Source: an uncultured Kiritimatiellota bacterium (lineage in GTDB: Bacteria; Verrucomicrobiota; Kiritimatiellia; RFP12; UBA1067). From it: a DNA stretch of 64,000 nt. The stretch spans positions 60,208 through 124,207 of the forward strand of contig CAKTZI010000004.1 of the NCBI GenBank assembly GCA_934635385.1, read 5' to 3'. The notes beneath the pieces were generated by a model, which was not told the DNA's origin, ran no database searches, and saw only the letters and a program-made list of their open reading frames with translations. Below are positions 1 to 8,047 of this stretch, in pieces. Made by a program: the position numbers and the translations under genes. How positions within the stretch are numbered: position 1 is the first letter of the stretch; each line of letters starts with the position of its first letter.

Positions 1-570
1 ATCCGCGCTGTCGTGCCCGCAGATCGCGTCGTACTCCGCGTCGCGCCGCGAGACGACCAGCTCGTTCGTGAAGTTGTCGTACTCGTCGATGATCACGTAG
101 AGCGGAGGAAGCCTCTTGTCCGCAATGACACGGCGAAGCGCGTCGATCATGGCCGCCGGCGTCTCGGCCGCCACCGCCTCCGACCAGTCGGCAAGATGTC
201 GGTAGTCAGCAGCGAAACTGCGGACCATGCCGCGCACGTTCGCGCAGAACCGTTCCTCGATCTCGCGCACCGTCCCGACCTGGATCGTCGAGAAGTCGAA
301 CTTTAGGACGAGGAAGGAGTTCGCGAGCGGCGTCGGGTTCCTGCCGATGTCCGTCTTTCCGAAGAGCGCGTCGAAGCGGTCCTTGCAGTTGATGTCGTAG
401 TAGTAGCCGAGCATCGAGCACCAGAGCGACTTGCCGAAGCGCTTCGGCCGCAGGAAGACGGGCGTCTTCACGTCCTCCAGCGCACGGATGTAGGCCGTGT
501 TGTCCACGAAGTAGCACTCGCGTACGACCTCTTCCCAGTTCATCACGCCGTAGGGTATCTTCCGTTTCAT
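1..570 (-). CDS. AAA-ATPase-like protein (PF09820 type), 3' end cut by window edge
   Basis: An open frame of 190 codons starts at the ATG at 570 and runs off the left edge, so the C-terminal half is missing. It opens with MKRKIPYGVMNWEEV, then has RPKRFGKSL, the unusual Walker A of the AAA-ATPase-like family, near residue 41. VIIDEYDNF near residue 165 fits the Walker B strand. In this family the ATPase domain is usually followed by a PD-(D/E)XK nuclease-like domain, which would lie outside the window. The physiological role of the family is poorly known; a mobile or defence-related role is often suspected. The gene is divergent from the regulator at 636, and a TATAAT box lies 7 nt before its ATG. 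The family call is confident, the function is not. Confidence 0.8.
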   Translation of the reverse strand, partial: MKRKIPYGVMNWEEVVRECYFVDNTAYIRALEDVKTPVFLRPKRFGKSLWCSMLGYYYDINCKDRFDALFGKTDIGRNPTPLANSFLVLKFDFSTIQVGTVREIEERFCANVRGMVRSFAADYRHLADWSEAVAAETPAAMIDALRRVIADKRLPPLYVIIDEYDNFTNELVVSRRDAEYDAICGHDSAD

Positions 571-577
571 GTCGCTT

Positions 578-628
578 ATTATACCAAATTTGCGGGTGAT
601 CCCGCCCTGACTGCGAATATGGTATACT
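578..628. promoter_or_regulatory. Divergent promoter pair with -10 boxes 7 nt from both start codons
   Basis: On the minus strand GGTATAAT ends at 578, leaving 7 nt before the ATG at 570. On the plus strand GGTATACT ends at 628, leaving 7 nt before the ATG at 636. With initiation about 6-7 nt after a -10 box, both mRNAs would start at or next to the ATG. This would make them leaderless; neither start has a Shine-Dalgarno sequence. Confidence 0.6.
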
Positions 629-635
629 TTCCGCC

Positions 636-1805
636 ATGAAGCGAAGCGCGAAAAAGCGAACCGTCATGGTCGTGCTGTGGCTGGCGGGATCCGCCGGCCG
701 CAAGCAGCTGACGGGCATCCTGCAGTACGTCAACGCCGGACACCCCTGGAGCATCCGGCTCGTTACCGATCCCAAGGACTTCACGGACGACGCCATCCGA
801 CAGGCCGAGGCCGATGGCGTCAACGGCTTTCTCGTCCACGCCAACGCGCAGGTCGGCACCGCCCTCGCCGCCTCCACGATCCCCACCGTCCTGCTGGACT
901 TTCCGCCGCCCGCCCTGCGGAAGCGCACGAAGGCCATCGCCCTCATCCTCGACGGCGACGAGCAGATCGGGCGCACGGCCGCCGACTACTTCCTCAAGCT
1001 CGGCAACTTCGCCTCCTTCGCGTTCGTGCCGGACGAGCAGAACCGAGGCTGGTCACGCCTGCGCGAGCGCGGCTACAAGACGGCACTCAACGAACACGAT
1101 CGACCCTGCCGGGTCTACGGACGCGACAAGGGCGCCCTGTCCGACTGGCTCAAGACGCTGACGCGTCCGGCCGCCGTCTTCACCGCCTACGACCTGCGGG
1201 CACAGGAAACCATCGAAGCCTGCAAAGCGGCGAAGCTGTCGATTCCGGATCAGGTCGCCGTTCTCGGCGTCGACAACGACGAGCTCATCTGCGACTACAC
1301 GACACCGTCGATCTCCAGCGTCCGCATCGACCATGAGACGCTGGGCGCGGAGGCGGCCAAGCTGCTCGACCGGCTGATGCGCACACCGTCGGCCGTCCGC
1401 CCGAAGCCGGTCTTCATGCCGGCGGGCGTCGTCGTCGAGCGGGAATCGACAGCGCCCACGCCGCCGGCCGCGCACCTCGTCGCCCGCGCGCTGGACTACA
1501 TCCGCGCACATGCGGCGGAGCGCATCTCGGTGTCCGATGTCGTCCGGCATCTCGGCATTTCACGCCGCCTCGCCGACGCCCGGTTCGGAGCCGCCACCGG
1601 CTCGTCCATCCGCCGCGCCATCGAAGACCGTCGCCTGGCGCTCGTGCAGGAACGGCTCAAGGCCACAAGCCTCTCCATCGACAAGGTCGCGCGCCTCTGT
1701 GGCTACGTCCATCCGCAGCGGCTCAAGTACGTCTTCAAGGCCCGCTTCGGCATGTCCATGTCCGACTGGCGAAACCAGGCCAGACACCCACGCGAAATCA
1801 GATGA
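636..1805 (+). CDS. XylR-type regulator: LacI-like sugar-binding domain fused to AraC HTH
   Basis: This 389-aa protein has a periplasmic-binding-protein-like effector domain at about residues 8-275. Typical strings are GVNGFLVHANAQ and VAVLGVDNDELICDYTTPSISSVR. A C-terminal AraC-type double helix-turn-helix follows at about residues 285-385 (ISVSDVVRHLGISRRLADARF and IDKVARLCGYVHPQRLKYVFK). The architecture matches XylR, the xylose-responsive activator, and many PVC sugar regulators share it. The N-terminal LacI HTH is absent. It probably binds a sugar and controls glycan genes, but its targets cannot be assigned here because it sits far from the GH island. Its stop overlaps the convergent cdsA-like stop by 8 nt. 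A paralogue lies at 44359-45552. Confidence 0.87.
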   Translation: MKRSAKKRTVMVVLWLAGSAGRKQLTGILQYVNAGHPWSIRLVTDPKDFTDDAIRQAEADGVNGFLVHANAQVGTALAASTIPTVLLDFPPPALRKRTKAIALILDGDEQIGRTAADYFLKLGNFASFAFVPDEQNRGWSRLRERGYKTALNEHDRPCRVYGRDKGALSDWLKTLTRPAAVFTAYDLRAQETIEACKAAKLSIPDQVAVLGVDNDELICDYTTPSISSVRIDHETLGAEAAKLLDRLMRTPSAVRPKPVFMPAGVVVERESTAPTPPAAHLVARALDYIRAHAAERISVSDVVRHLGISRRLADARFGAATGSSIRRAIEDRRLALVQERLKATSLSIDKVARLCGYVHPQRLKYVFKARFGMSMSDWRNQARHPREIR

Positions 1806-2457
1806 ACCACAGGAGAAGCGCGGGCGCGAGGAGGAGCGAGTCGAACATGTCGAGAAGGCCGCCGAGGCCCGCCGGCATGAAGGTCGCCGAGTCCTTGACG
1901 CCGACCCAGCGCTTGAGCTTCGACTCGATCAGGTCGCCGAGCGTCCCGACGAGCGCGGCCGTGACGCCGAACGCCAACGCCTTCGGCACGCCGAAGTGCG
2001 TGGCCGGCAGGAACGCGCACGAGACGAGGCACGATCCGAAGACCGAGCCGAAAAGCCCTTCCCAGCTCTTGTTCGGCGAAATCGTCGGGCACAGCTTGTG
2101 CGTCCGCCCGCGCAGCTTCTGCGCGCCGACGCCGAACGCGAAGCCGCCCATGTCCGAGATCTTCACGATGGCGATCACGTAGAGGAGCATCACGTTGCCG
2201 AAACGCTGGGCGATCAGCGGCAGCACCGAGAACGTGACCGCGAGCAGCAGGCCGAAGACCACGGCCGCGCCAAAGGCCTTCGCGCGCTCCGTGCGCACCT
2301 TCCGCAGGAGCAGCAGCACAAGCTCCAGACCGGCCAGCGTCGCGAGAACGAGGCAGACGGGACGGAAGCACGCGACAGGCGCAAACAAAATCGCGCACAC
2401 GGCAAGCACCGCCGTCGTCAGCGCCGTCAGGATTCGTCGGGCAATCGGATTCATCAT
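1798..2457 (-). CDS. CDP-diglyceride synthase-like membrane protein
   Basis: A 219-aa protein with several hydrophobic helices, likely phosphatidate cytidylyltransferase, which makes CDP-diacylglycerol from phosphatidate and CTP. The C-terminal region SKLKRWVGVKDSATFMP then AGLGGLLDMFDS follows the CdsA signature (S-x-x-K-R-x4-K-D-...-G-G-x-x-D). The usual H of PGHGG is L here and the usual R of LDR is M. The start is taken at the double ATG 2457/2454 because the upstream frame is low-quality shadow of the pyrophosphatase gene. It is the last gene of the oad-pyrophosphatase run and ends tail-to-tail with the regulator. At about 220 aa it is shorter than classical CdsA (about 270-285 aa). The altered signature leaves room for a related but distinct cytidylyltransferase. 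Confidence 0.72.
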   Translation of the reverse strand: MMNPIARRILTALTTAVLAVCAILFAPVACFRPVCLVLATLAGLELVLLLLRKVRTERAKAFGAAVVFGLLLAVTFSVLPLIAQRFGNVMLLYVIAIVKISDMGGFAFGVGAQKLRGRTHKLCPTISPNKSWEGLFGSVFGSCLVSCAFLPATHFGVPKALAFGVTAALVGTLGDLIESKLKRWVGVKDSATFMPAGLGGLLDMFDSLLLAPALLLWFI

Positions 2458-2512
2458 CAGGTCTCCAGGCAATGGTTTTGGGGTTGTTTCCGCATATGCG
2501 CCGCGCGTGCGC

Positions 2513-3802
2513 TCATGCCAGCGCGGCGAGGATTTCGGGCAGGAGCTGCTTCTTGCGCGAGAGGACGCCTGGCATGAGCCAGGTGCCGCCGTCGCCAAGG
2601 CGGTAGGGCAGCGCGCGGCGGACGGAATCCACGCCGCTGAACAGGAGTTCCGAATTGCCGCGCACGGGGTCGGTGACCATGAGGGCCATGAAGTCGAGTC
2701 CCTCGCTCTTCACGCGCGCGTCCATCGCCGCCGCCAGCTCCTTCACGTGGCGGTGGAAGACCGCGAGGTTCGACTCCTCGATCTGCGCAAGCACGAACTT
2801 CATGCCGTTCTCGGAATACGTCTTCGCGTCGCTCGCGATCGCCTCGGCCGCGCACATCGACGCGAGCGGCGACGCGACAGACGACAGGCCCGCGAAGACC
2901 GACGCGGCCGTCTCGCCGCAGATCTTCTCCAGCCAGTCGCACATCGTGCGGTCGGTCTCCGTCGTCGTCGGGGACTGGAAGAGCAGCGTGTCCGCGACGA
3001 TGCCGGCGATCAGCACGCCCGCGATCTCGCGCGTCGGCCGCTCGCCCAGGCCGCGGAACATCTTCGCGACGAGCGTGCAGGTCGAGCCGACGGCGTCCGC
3101 CGTGTACTTGATCGGGTCGCGCGTCGCCGAGAACGCCATGCGGTGGTGGTCGACGACCTCCACGACGGGAACCTCCTCCAGGCCGGGAATGCCCTGCTCG
3201 GTCTCGTTGTGGTCGACGAGGATCATGCGGAACGGCGGCTCCTCCGCAAACGCCCGCTTGAGGAGCGTGCCCACGAGCCGCCCCTTCTCGTCCACGACCG
3301 GGAAGTGGTTGTGCGGGTTCTTCAGGACGGGCTTGCGGATGTCGTGGATGCGGTCCGTGTCGACAAGCACCTGCGCGCAGTGGTGCAGGGGCGCCGCGCC
3401 GACGGGAATCGTGAGGTCGGCCTTGGCGATGAAGAGCGAGAGGAGCTTCGCGGGCGAGAGCATCCCGGCGAAGCCGCCGTCCGCCGCGCGGACGGGCAGG
3501 GACGACTCGCCGCTCGCCTCCAGAATCTTCAGGGCCTCCACGAGCGGCTGCGCCGACTCGATCAGCGGCAGCGACGTGTCCATCAGGTCCTTCACGCGCA
3601 CGTAGACGTCGCGCTTCGCCCGGAGGGGCTTCAGCTTGAAATGGTCGAAGACCCAGCGCGCCTTCTCCGGCAGGAGGCCCGCGCAAATGGCCTCGACGTC
3701 GCACGAGCCCGTGCGACGCCGAAGTTCCGCGAGCGCGTAGGCGCTCATCACCGAATCCACGTCGGGATTGCGGTGCCCGCAGACAAACGTCCTCAGCTTC
3801 AA
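2513..3802 (-). CDS. Family II (DHH) manganese inorganic pyrophosphatase with CBS domains
   Basis: A 429-aa enzyme hydrolysing PPi to two phosphates in the cytoplasm. The N-terminal FVCGHRNPDVDSVMSAY carries the metal-binding HxxPDxDS motif. VDHNE and VVDHHRM (about residue 216) give the DHH metal site, and the C-terminal DHHA2 domain binds substrate (SRKKQLLPEIL near the end). About 130 extra residues between the metal motifs contain a CBS pair (LPLIESAQPLVEAL, GESSLPV, NHFPVVDEKGRLVGTLLKR). This gives the regulated, adenine-nucleotide-sensing CBS-PPase layout. No ATG exists near the N-terminus. The likely start is the TTG at 3802, which overlaps the oadB stop (TTGA), or the TTG at 3808; both are in frame and suggest coupling to oadB. 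Confidence 0.88.
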   Translation of the reverse strand: MKLRTFVCGHRNPDVDSVMSAYALAELRRRTGSCDVEAICAGLLPEKARWVFDHFKLKPLRAKRDVYVRVKDLMDTSLPLIESAQPLVEALKILEASGESSLPVRAADGGFAGMLSPAKLLSLFIAKADLTIPVGAAPLHHCAQVLVDTDRIHDIRKPVLKNPHNHFPVVDEKGRLVGTLLKRAFAEEPPFRMILVDHNETEQGIPGLEEVPVVEVVDHHRMAFSATRDPIKYTADAVGSTCTLVAKMFRGLGERPTREIAGVLIAGIVADTLLFQSPTTTETDRTMCDWLEKICGETAASVFAGLSSVASPLASMCAAEAIASDAKTYSENGMKFVLAQIEESNLAVFHRHVKELAAAMDARVKSEGLDFMALMVTDPVRGNSELLFSGVDSVRRALPYRLGDGGTWLMPGVLSRKKQLLPEILAALA

Positions 3803-5295
3803 CGGCAAAGCGTGTAGAGGACGCCCGCCACGACGGCGGAGCCGATGACGCCCGAGACGTTCGGGCCCATCGCCTGCATGAGGATGAAGTTCGTCGGGTC
3901 GTTGCCGAGCGACACCTTGTTCGAGACGCGCGCCGCCATCGGGACGGCCGAGACGCCGGCCGAGCCGATCAGCGGATTCATCTTCTCCTTCGAGAAGACG
4001 TTCATGATCTTCGCCATGATGACGCCGCCCGCCGTGCCGACGCAGAACGCGACAAGGCCGAGCGCGAGAATCGCGAGGGTCGTCCCGGAGAGGAACTTCT
4101 CGCACGCGAGCTTCGAGCCGACCGAGAGGCCGAGCATGATCGTGACGATGTTGCAGAGCGCGTTCGACATCGTGTCGGCGATGCGCGAGACCGACGGGCC
4201 GACCTCCTTCGCGAGGTTGCCGAGCATCAGCGCGCCGATGAGCGGCACGGCCGACGGCAGCAGGAGCGCGCAGAGGAGCAGCACGATCAGCGGGAAGCAG
4301 ATCTTCTCGATCTTCTTGACGGGACGGAGCTGCGGCATCTTGATGAGACGCTCGGCCTTCGTCGTCAGGGCGTTCATGATCGGCGGCTGGATGATCGGGA
4401 CGAGCGCCATGTAGGAATACGCGGCGACCGCGATCGCGCCGAGGAGATCCGGGGCGAGGCGCGACGTGAGCCAGATGGCCGTCGGGCCGTCCGCGCCGCC
4501 GATGATGCCGATCGACGCGGCCGCCTTCAGCGGGTCGCACCCGAAGAAGTCCTGGCCGAAGATCGCGGCGATGCCGAGCGCGCCGAAGAGCGCGAAGAAG
4601 ATGCCGAACTGCGCCGCGCCGCCGAGGAGCGCCGCCTTCGGGTTCGCGATCAGCGGCCCGAAGTCCGTCATCGCGCCGACGCCCATGAAGATCATGATCG
4701 GGAAGACGCCCGTGTCGATGCCGAAGCGGAAGAAGTAGTAGAGGAAGCCGCCCGGCTCGACGATGCCGCCCTGCATCACGGGGATGCCCGACTCGAGGAA
4801 GGTGATGACGCCGTCATGCAGCATCGCCGGCGCGGTCACGCCCGCGAGCGGACAGTTCGCGAGCAGGCCGCCGAAGCCGATCGGCAGCAGCAGCAGCGGC
4901 TCGAAGCCCTTCACGATCGCGAGGTAGAGCAGGACGAGGCAGATCGGGATCATGATGAGCTGGCCGACGCCGTAGCGCATGCCGCCCAGCACGTGCACCT
5001 CGTGGCCCTCGACGAAACGCCCGGTGTCGTCGAAGTAGCCGCCGTGCCACTTCATGTCCTTGTCGTAGTAGCCGTTGCGGTTCGCCGCGAACGGCTTGGT
5101 CTCGGGACGGTCGGCCTCGGCGAAGTTGCCCGTGATGTACGCGGGCGCCTCCTGCTTGCCGAACGAGCAGAGGCCCGTGTCGGCCCACATGTCCGTCACC
5201 TTGCCGAGCGTGCCCATCCACGCCGGCTTCTCGTCGCCCGCGAACGCGGCGAAGCAGCCCGCCGCCACGAGCAGAGTCATCAGAAACTTCTTCAT
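3799..5295 (-). CDS. oadB: Oxaloacetate decarboxylase beta subunit (Na+ pump)
   Basis: A 498-aa integral membrane protein, the Na+-translocating beta subunit of the biotin-dependent decarboxylase family (oxaloacetate, methylmalonyl-CoA or glutaconyl-CoA). Diagnostic stretches are GIIGGADGPTAIWLTS, which contains the conserved Asp of the Na+ path, and LIGSAGVSAVPMAARVSNK plus NDPTNFILMQAMGPNVSG near the C-terminus. It carries an unusual N-terminus: a signal-peptide-like MKKFLMTLLVAAGCFAAFA followed by about 80 polar residues before the first core helix. It is downstream of oadG and oadA in the same orientation. It decarboxylates the carboxybiotin made by OadA and couples this to Na+ export. 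The acyl substrate cannot be told from this subunit. Confidence 0.93.
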   Translation of the reverse strand: MKKFLMTLLVAAGCFAAFAGDEKPAWMGTLGKVTDMWADTGLCSFGKQEAPAYITGNFAEADRPETKPFAANRNGYYDKDMKWHGGYFDDTGRFVEGHEVHVLGGMRYGVGQLIMIPICLVLLYLAIVKGFEPLLLLPIGFGGLLANCPLAGVTAPAMLHDGVITFLESGIPVMQGGIVEPGGFLYYFFRFGIDTGVFPIMIFMGVGAMTDFGPLIANPKAALLGGAAQFGIFFALFGALGIAAIFGQDFFGCDPLKAAASIGIIGGADGPTAIWLTSRLAPDLLGAIAVAAYSYMALVPIIQPPIMNALTTKAERLIKMPQLRPVKKIEKICFPLIVLLLCALLLPSAVPLIGALMLGNLAKEVGPSVSRIADTMSNALCNIVTIMLGLSVGSKLACEKFLSGTTLAILALGLVAFCVGTAGGVIMAKIMNVFSKEKMNPLIGSAGVSAVPMAARVSNKVSLGNDPTNFILMQAMGPNVSGVIGSAVVAGVLYTLCR

Positions 5296-5306
5296 TGCAC
5301 TTTCCT

Positions 5307-5359
5307 TTCTAGAGGTCTAGAAGTTCTAGTTGGTCTAGCGCTTCTAGATTTTCTAGACC
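5307..5359. repeat. Six TCTAG units at 8-9 nt spacing
   Basis: Between oadA and oadB, TCTAG occurs six times in about 53 nt. The unit lengths are 8, 9, 9, 9 and 9 (for example TCTAGAAGT, TCTAGTTGG, TCTAGCGCT, TCTAGATTT). CTAG is normally rare in bacterial genomes, so the cluster is not background. It lies in the 70-nt gap before the oadB ATG. Confidence 0.75.
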
Positions 5360-5365
5360 GCCTGA

Positions 5366-7189
5366 TTACCCGATGACTGCGAGCACGTCGCCCGTCGCGA
5401 CCTTGTCCGTCGCGGCGACCATGACCGTGACCGTGCCGTCGCACGGCGCCGTGACCGGCGTCTCCATCTTCATGACGTCCATGACGAGGAGCTCGTCGCC
5501 CTTCGCGACCTTCGCGCCGTTCGCCGCCGTGACGCGGAGAACCGTGCCCGGCACGGGGGCCTTGACCTCCTGGCCGCCCGCCGGGGCCGCCGCCGCGGCC
5601 GGAGCCGCCTTGAGGCCCGCCTCGGCCTTGAAGTCGACCGCCTTGCCGTTCACGACCGCCTTGCCGTCGCCCTTGATCTCGACGCCGTAGGCCTTGCCGC
5701 CGATCGTGACGGTGACCGGGCCGCCCTTGCCGGCCGCCTTGGGCGCGTCCTCCGCGAAGCGGCAGCCCATCGGGGCCTTGGACGGGTCCTTGAGGAAGAG
5801 GATTCCCTTCTCCTTGCAGGACGCCGCGATGAAGATGTTCTCGTCCGTCACGGGCAGGCCCGCGTCCTCCAGCGCCTTCTTCGCGACCGCGCCGCCCTTC
5901 TTCGGGTCGGCGTCGTTGAGCTCCAGCACCGTCTTCGTCGTCGGGGTCGAATACGCCTTCGTGAGCTCGCTCGACGCCATGAAGGCGGCGGCCTTCTTCA
6001 CGATCTCCGGGTCGGGGGCGACGGGCGTCTTGCCGAAGTAGCCGAGGACCATCTTCGCGTAGCCCGGCGCGAACTTCTTGAACTTGCCGAACATGACGTT
6101 CTGGATCGCCTGCTGGGCGTAGAACTGCGAGACCGGCGTCACGGACGTGCCGAAGCCGCCGAGGCGCACGCAGTCGTACATCTCCGCGATCATGTCGTCG
6201 TACTTGTCCATCATGTTGTTGTCGCGCAGCATCTGCGTGTTCGCCGTCAAGGCGCCGCCCGGCATCGGGCTCCACACGATCTGCGGGTTCACGTTCATCG
6301 CCTCCGGCGGGAGGAAGTACTTCTTCATCGCGTTCTTGAAGGCGTCCTCGGCCTTCTTGATCTTGTTGATGTCGAAGTCGAAGCCGAAGTCGGGGTCGCC
6401 GTCGAGGCAGTGCCACATCGTGATGATGTCGGGCTGGCAGGTGCCGCCGCTCATCGGGGCCATCGAGAGGTCAAGGCCGTCCGCACCGCCCCTGAGCGCC
6501 GCGAGGTAGCAGGAAACGCCGTTTCCGGCCGTCTCGTGCGAGTGGAACTGGATGTGCACCTTGTCGCCGAGGAGCTTGCGCGCGAGCTTCATCGTGTTGT
6601 AGACGGTCGTCGGCGTCGACGTGCCCGAGGCGTCCTTGAAGCACACGCGGTCGAAGGGGATGCCCGCGTCCATGACCATCTTCAGGCGGTCGCGGTAGAA
6701 CTCCGGCGTGTGCGTGCCCTGGTTGTCGATGCCGGGCGGCAGGCCCATCATCGTGACGACGACCTCGTGCTTGAGGCCCGCGTCGTGGATGCACTGGCCG
6801 GACCACTTGAGGTTGTTGACGTCGTTGAGGGCGTCGAAGTTGCGGATCGAGCTCATGCCGTGCTTCTTGAACATCTGGGCGTGGAGCTTGATCATGTCGC
6901 TCGACTGGCTTTCGAGGCCGACGACGTTCACGCCGCGCGAGAGCGTCTGGAGGTCGGCTTCCGGCGCCGCCTTGCGGAACTTGTCCATCACGTCGAACGC
7001 GTCTTCCTGGCAGTAGAAGTAGCAGCTCTGGAAGCGCGCGCCGCCGCCCGCCTCGAACCAGCGGACACCCGCCGCATACGCTTCCTCGACGCAGGGGAGG
7101 AAGTCCTTGGAGAGAACGCGCGCGCCGACGACGGACTGGAAGCCGTCCCGGAACGCAGTGAGCATGAACTTGACGTTTTTCTTGGCCAT
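5366..7189 (-). CDS. oadA: Oxaloacetate decarboxylase alpha subunit / carboxyltransferase with biotinyl domain
   Basis: A 607-aa cytoplasmic protein. The N-terminal TIM-barrel carboxyltransferase domain (residues about 5-270) has LTAFRDGFQSVVGARVL, the metal-site FHSHETAGNG and a CFKDASGT strand carrying the catalytic Lys. A conserved helical domain with NPQIVWSPMPGGALTANTQM follows. After an Ala/Pro-rich linker the C-terminal biotinyl domain ends with VMDVMKMETPV; the Lys near residue 573 is the biotinylation site. It transfers CO2 from the acid to biotin, which OadB then decarboxylates. The gene lies between oadG and oadB. It could also be annotated as pyruvate carboxylase subunit B, but the oadG/oadB neighbours favour the Na+-pump complex. 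Confidence 0.93.
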   Translation of the reverse strand: MAKKNVKFMLTAFRDGFQSVVGARVLSKDFLPCVEEAYAAGVRWFEAGGGARFQSCYFYCQEDAFDVMDKFRKAAPEADLQTLSRGVNVVGLESQSSDMIKLHAQMFKKHGMSSIRNFDALNDVNNLKWSGQCIHDAGLKHEVVVTMMGLPPGIDNQGTHTPEFYRDRLKMVMDAGIPFDRVCFKDASGTSTPTTVYNTMKLARKLLGDKVHIQFHSHETAGNGVSCYLAALRGGADGLDLSMAPMSGGTCQPDIITMWHCLDGDPDFGFDFDINKIKKAEDAFKNAMKKYFLPPEAMNVNPQIVWSPMPGGALTANTQMLRDNNMMDKYDDMIAEMYDCVRLGGFGTSVTPVSQFYAQQAIQNVMFGKFKKFAPGYAKMVLGYFGKTPVAPDPEIVKKAAAFMASSELTKAYSTPTTKTVLELNDADPKKGGAVAKKALEDAGLPVTDENIFIAASCKEKGILFLKDPSKAPMGCRFAEDAPKAAGKGGPVTVTIGGKAYGVEIKGDGKAVVNGKAVDFKAEAGLKAAPAAAAAPAGGQEVKAPVPGTVLRVTAANGAKVAKGDELLVMDVMKMETPVTAPCDGTVTVMVAATDKVATGDVLAVIG

Positions 7190-7225
7190 TTTCTTATTTA
7201 CCTTTCAAAAAAAATCCTTGGGTGG

Positions 7226-7253
7226 GGTTCGGGGGCACCAGCGCCCCCGTCCA
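7226..7253. other. GC-rich hairpin upstream of oadA
   Basis: The 60-nt gap before oadA holds GGGGGC, a 6-nt loop, then GCCCCC. On the gene strand a run of eight T lies between the stem and the oadA start, but about 20 nt away from the stem. It could attenuate or protect the oadG-oadA junction. It is not a classical terminator. Confidence 0.35.
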
Positions 7254-7259
7254 TTGACG

Positions 7260-7481
7260 TTACCCCCTGAGCGCAACCGCGATGGCGAGCGCGATGTTCG
7301 CGTCGTCGTTCGACGCCGCCGCGACCGGCTTCTTCTTCGGCGTTTCGTCGGGAAGAAGCGCGTTGAACCGCGCGACACCGCCCATCGTGAACTTCGTCAC
7401 GAAGATGAGGAGCGAGAGGAAGAAGTAGACGATGCCCATGCCGGCAATCATCAGGACGAGACCTTGTAGCAGTACTGCCAT
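7260..7481 (-). CDS. oadG: Oxaloacetate decarboxylase gamma subunit
   Basis: A 73-aa small membrane protein. It has one N-terminal transmembrane helix (LQGLVLMIAGMGIVYFFLSLL) followed by a short polar tail with a Pro/Lys-rich segment (PDETPKKKPVAA). This is the size and layout of OadG, which anchors and assembles the alpha and beta subunits. It is the first gene of the oadG-oadA-oadB run. The sequence alone is too short for certainty, but the context makes the call strong. Confidence 0.85.
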   Translation of the reverse strand: MAVLLQGLVLMIAGMGIVYFFLSLLIFVTKFTMGGVARFNALLPDETPKKKPVAAASNDDANIALAIAVALRG

Positions 7482-7483
7482 AG

Positions 7484-7511
7484 TAGTTGAGAGTTGAGGG
7501 TTGTGAGTTGA
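7484..7511. repeat. Heptamer tandem repeat GTTGAGA
   Basis: Four heptamers follow in register in the gap before oadG: GTTGAGA, GTTGAGG, GTTGTGA, GTTGAGA. They lie between the hisI stop and the oadG start. The layout resembles heptanucleotide short tandem repeats known in other phyla; no function can be assigned. Confidence 0.65.
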
Positions 7512-7517
7512 GAAGGG

Positions 7518-7964
7518 TTACGGATCGACGAACGTGAGCTTCAGCGTGTCGAAGTCGATCTTGCGGTAGTAGCAGTTGCGCGGCGCGCCCGCCTTGTTCT
7601 TCGTGTGGCAGATGCCGCCGCGACAGGGCCGCACGATGTAGAGAAGCGAGTTCTGCTCACAGTTGACGTACGCCTCCAAGAGGTCGAACGTCTCGCCGCT
7701 CGTCTCGCCCTTGAACCAGAGCTTGTTGCGCGAGGTCGACCAGAGAATCAGCTTGCGCTTCGCGAACGATTCCCTCATCGCGAACTCGTTCGTGTAAGCG
7801 ACGAGGATGACCTCCTTCGTGTCGGCGTTCTGGACGGCAACGGGAATGACGCCCGGATCGTGCGCGGCCCCGCCCGCCGCGCGCGTGGCCGACACCTGCT
7901 GGCCGACCTTCTCAAGCTTCGTGAAATCGAGCGTCAGTTCGGAAGATTCTTCAAGTTGTCCCAT
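7518..7964 (-). CDS. hisI: Phosphoribosyl-AMP cyclohydrolase
   Basis: A 148-aa protein for the third step of histidine synthesis, the opening of the PR-AMP purine ring. The core string LWSTSRNKLWFKGETSGETF matches the highly conserved HisI block. CRGGICHT and NCYYRK supply the zinc cysteines. The Mg2+-binding DCDxD motif is changed to NCEQN, so metal binding may differ from the classical enzyme. No HisE pyrophosphohydrolase domain is fused. Its promoter is conventional: TATAAT at 7999-8004, about 35 nt upstream of the ATG. Confidence 0.86.
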   Translation of the reverse strand: MGQLEESSELTLDFTKLEKVGQQVSATRAAGGAAHDPGVIPVAVQNADTKEVILVAYTNEFAMRESFAKRKLILWSTSRNKLWFKGETSGETFDLLEAYVNCEQNSLLYIVRPCRGGICHTKNKAGAPRNCYYRKIDFDTLKLTFVDP

Positions 7965-8047
7965 GTTTCTCGCCTTTTCAGCTGAAAATTTCTGCGTATT
8001 ATACCAAAAAATCGCCGCGTGCGGCGGCGATTCCCCGATCTCGCGCT

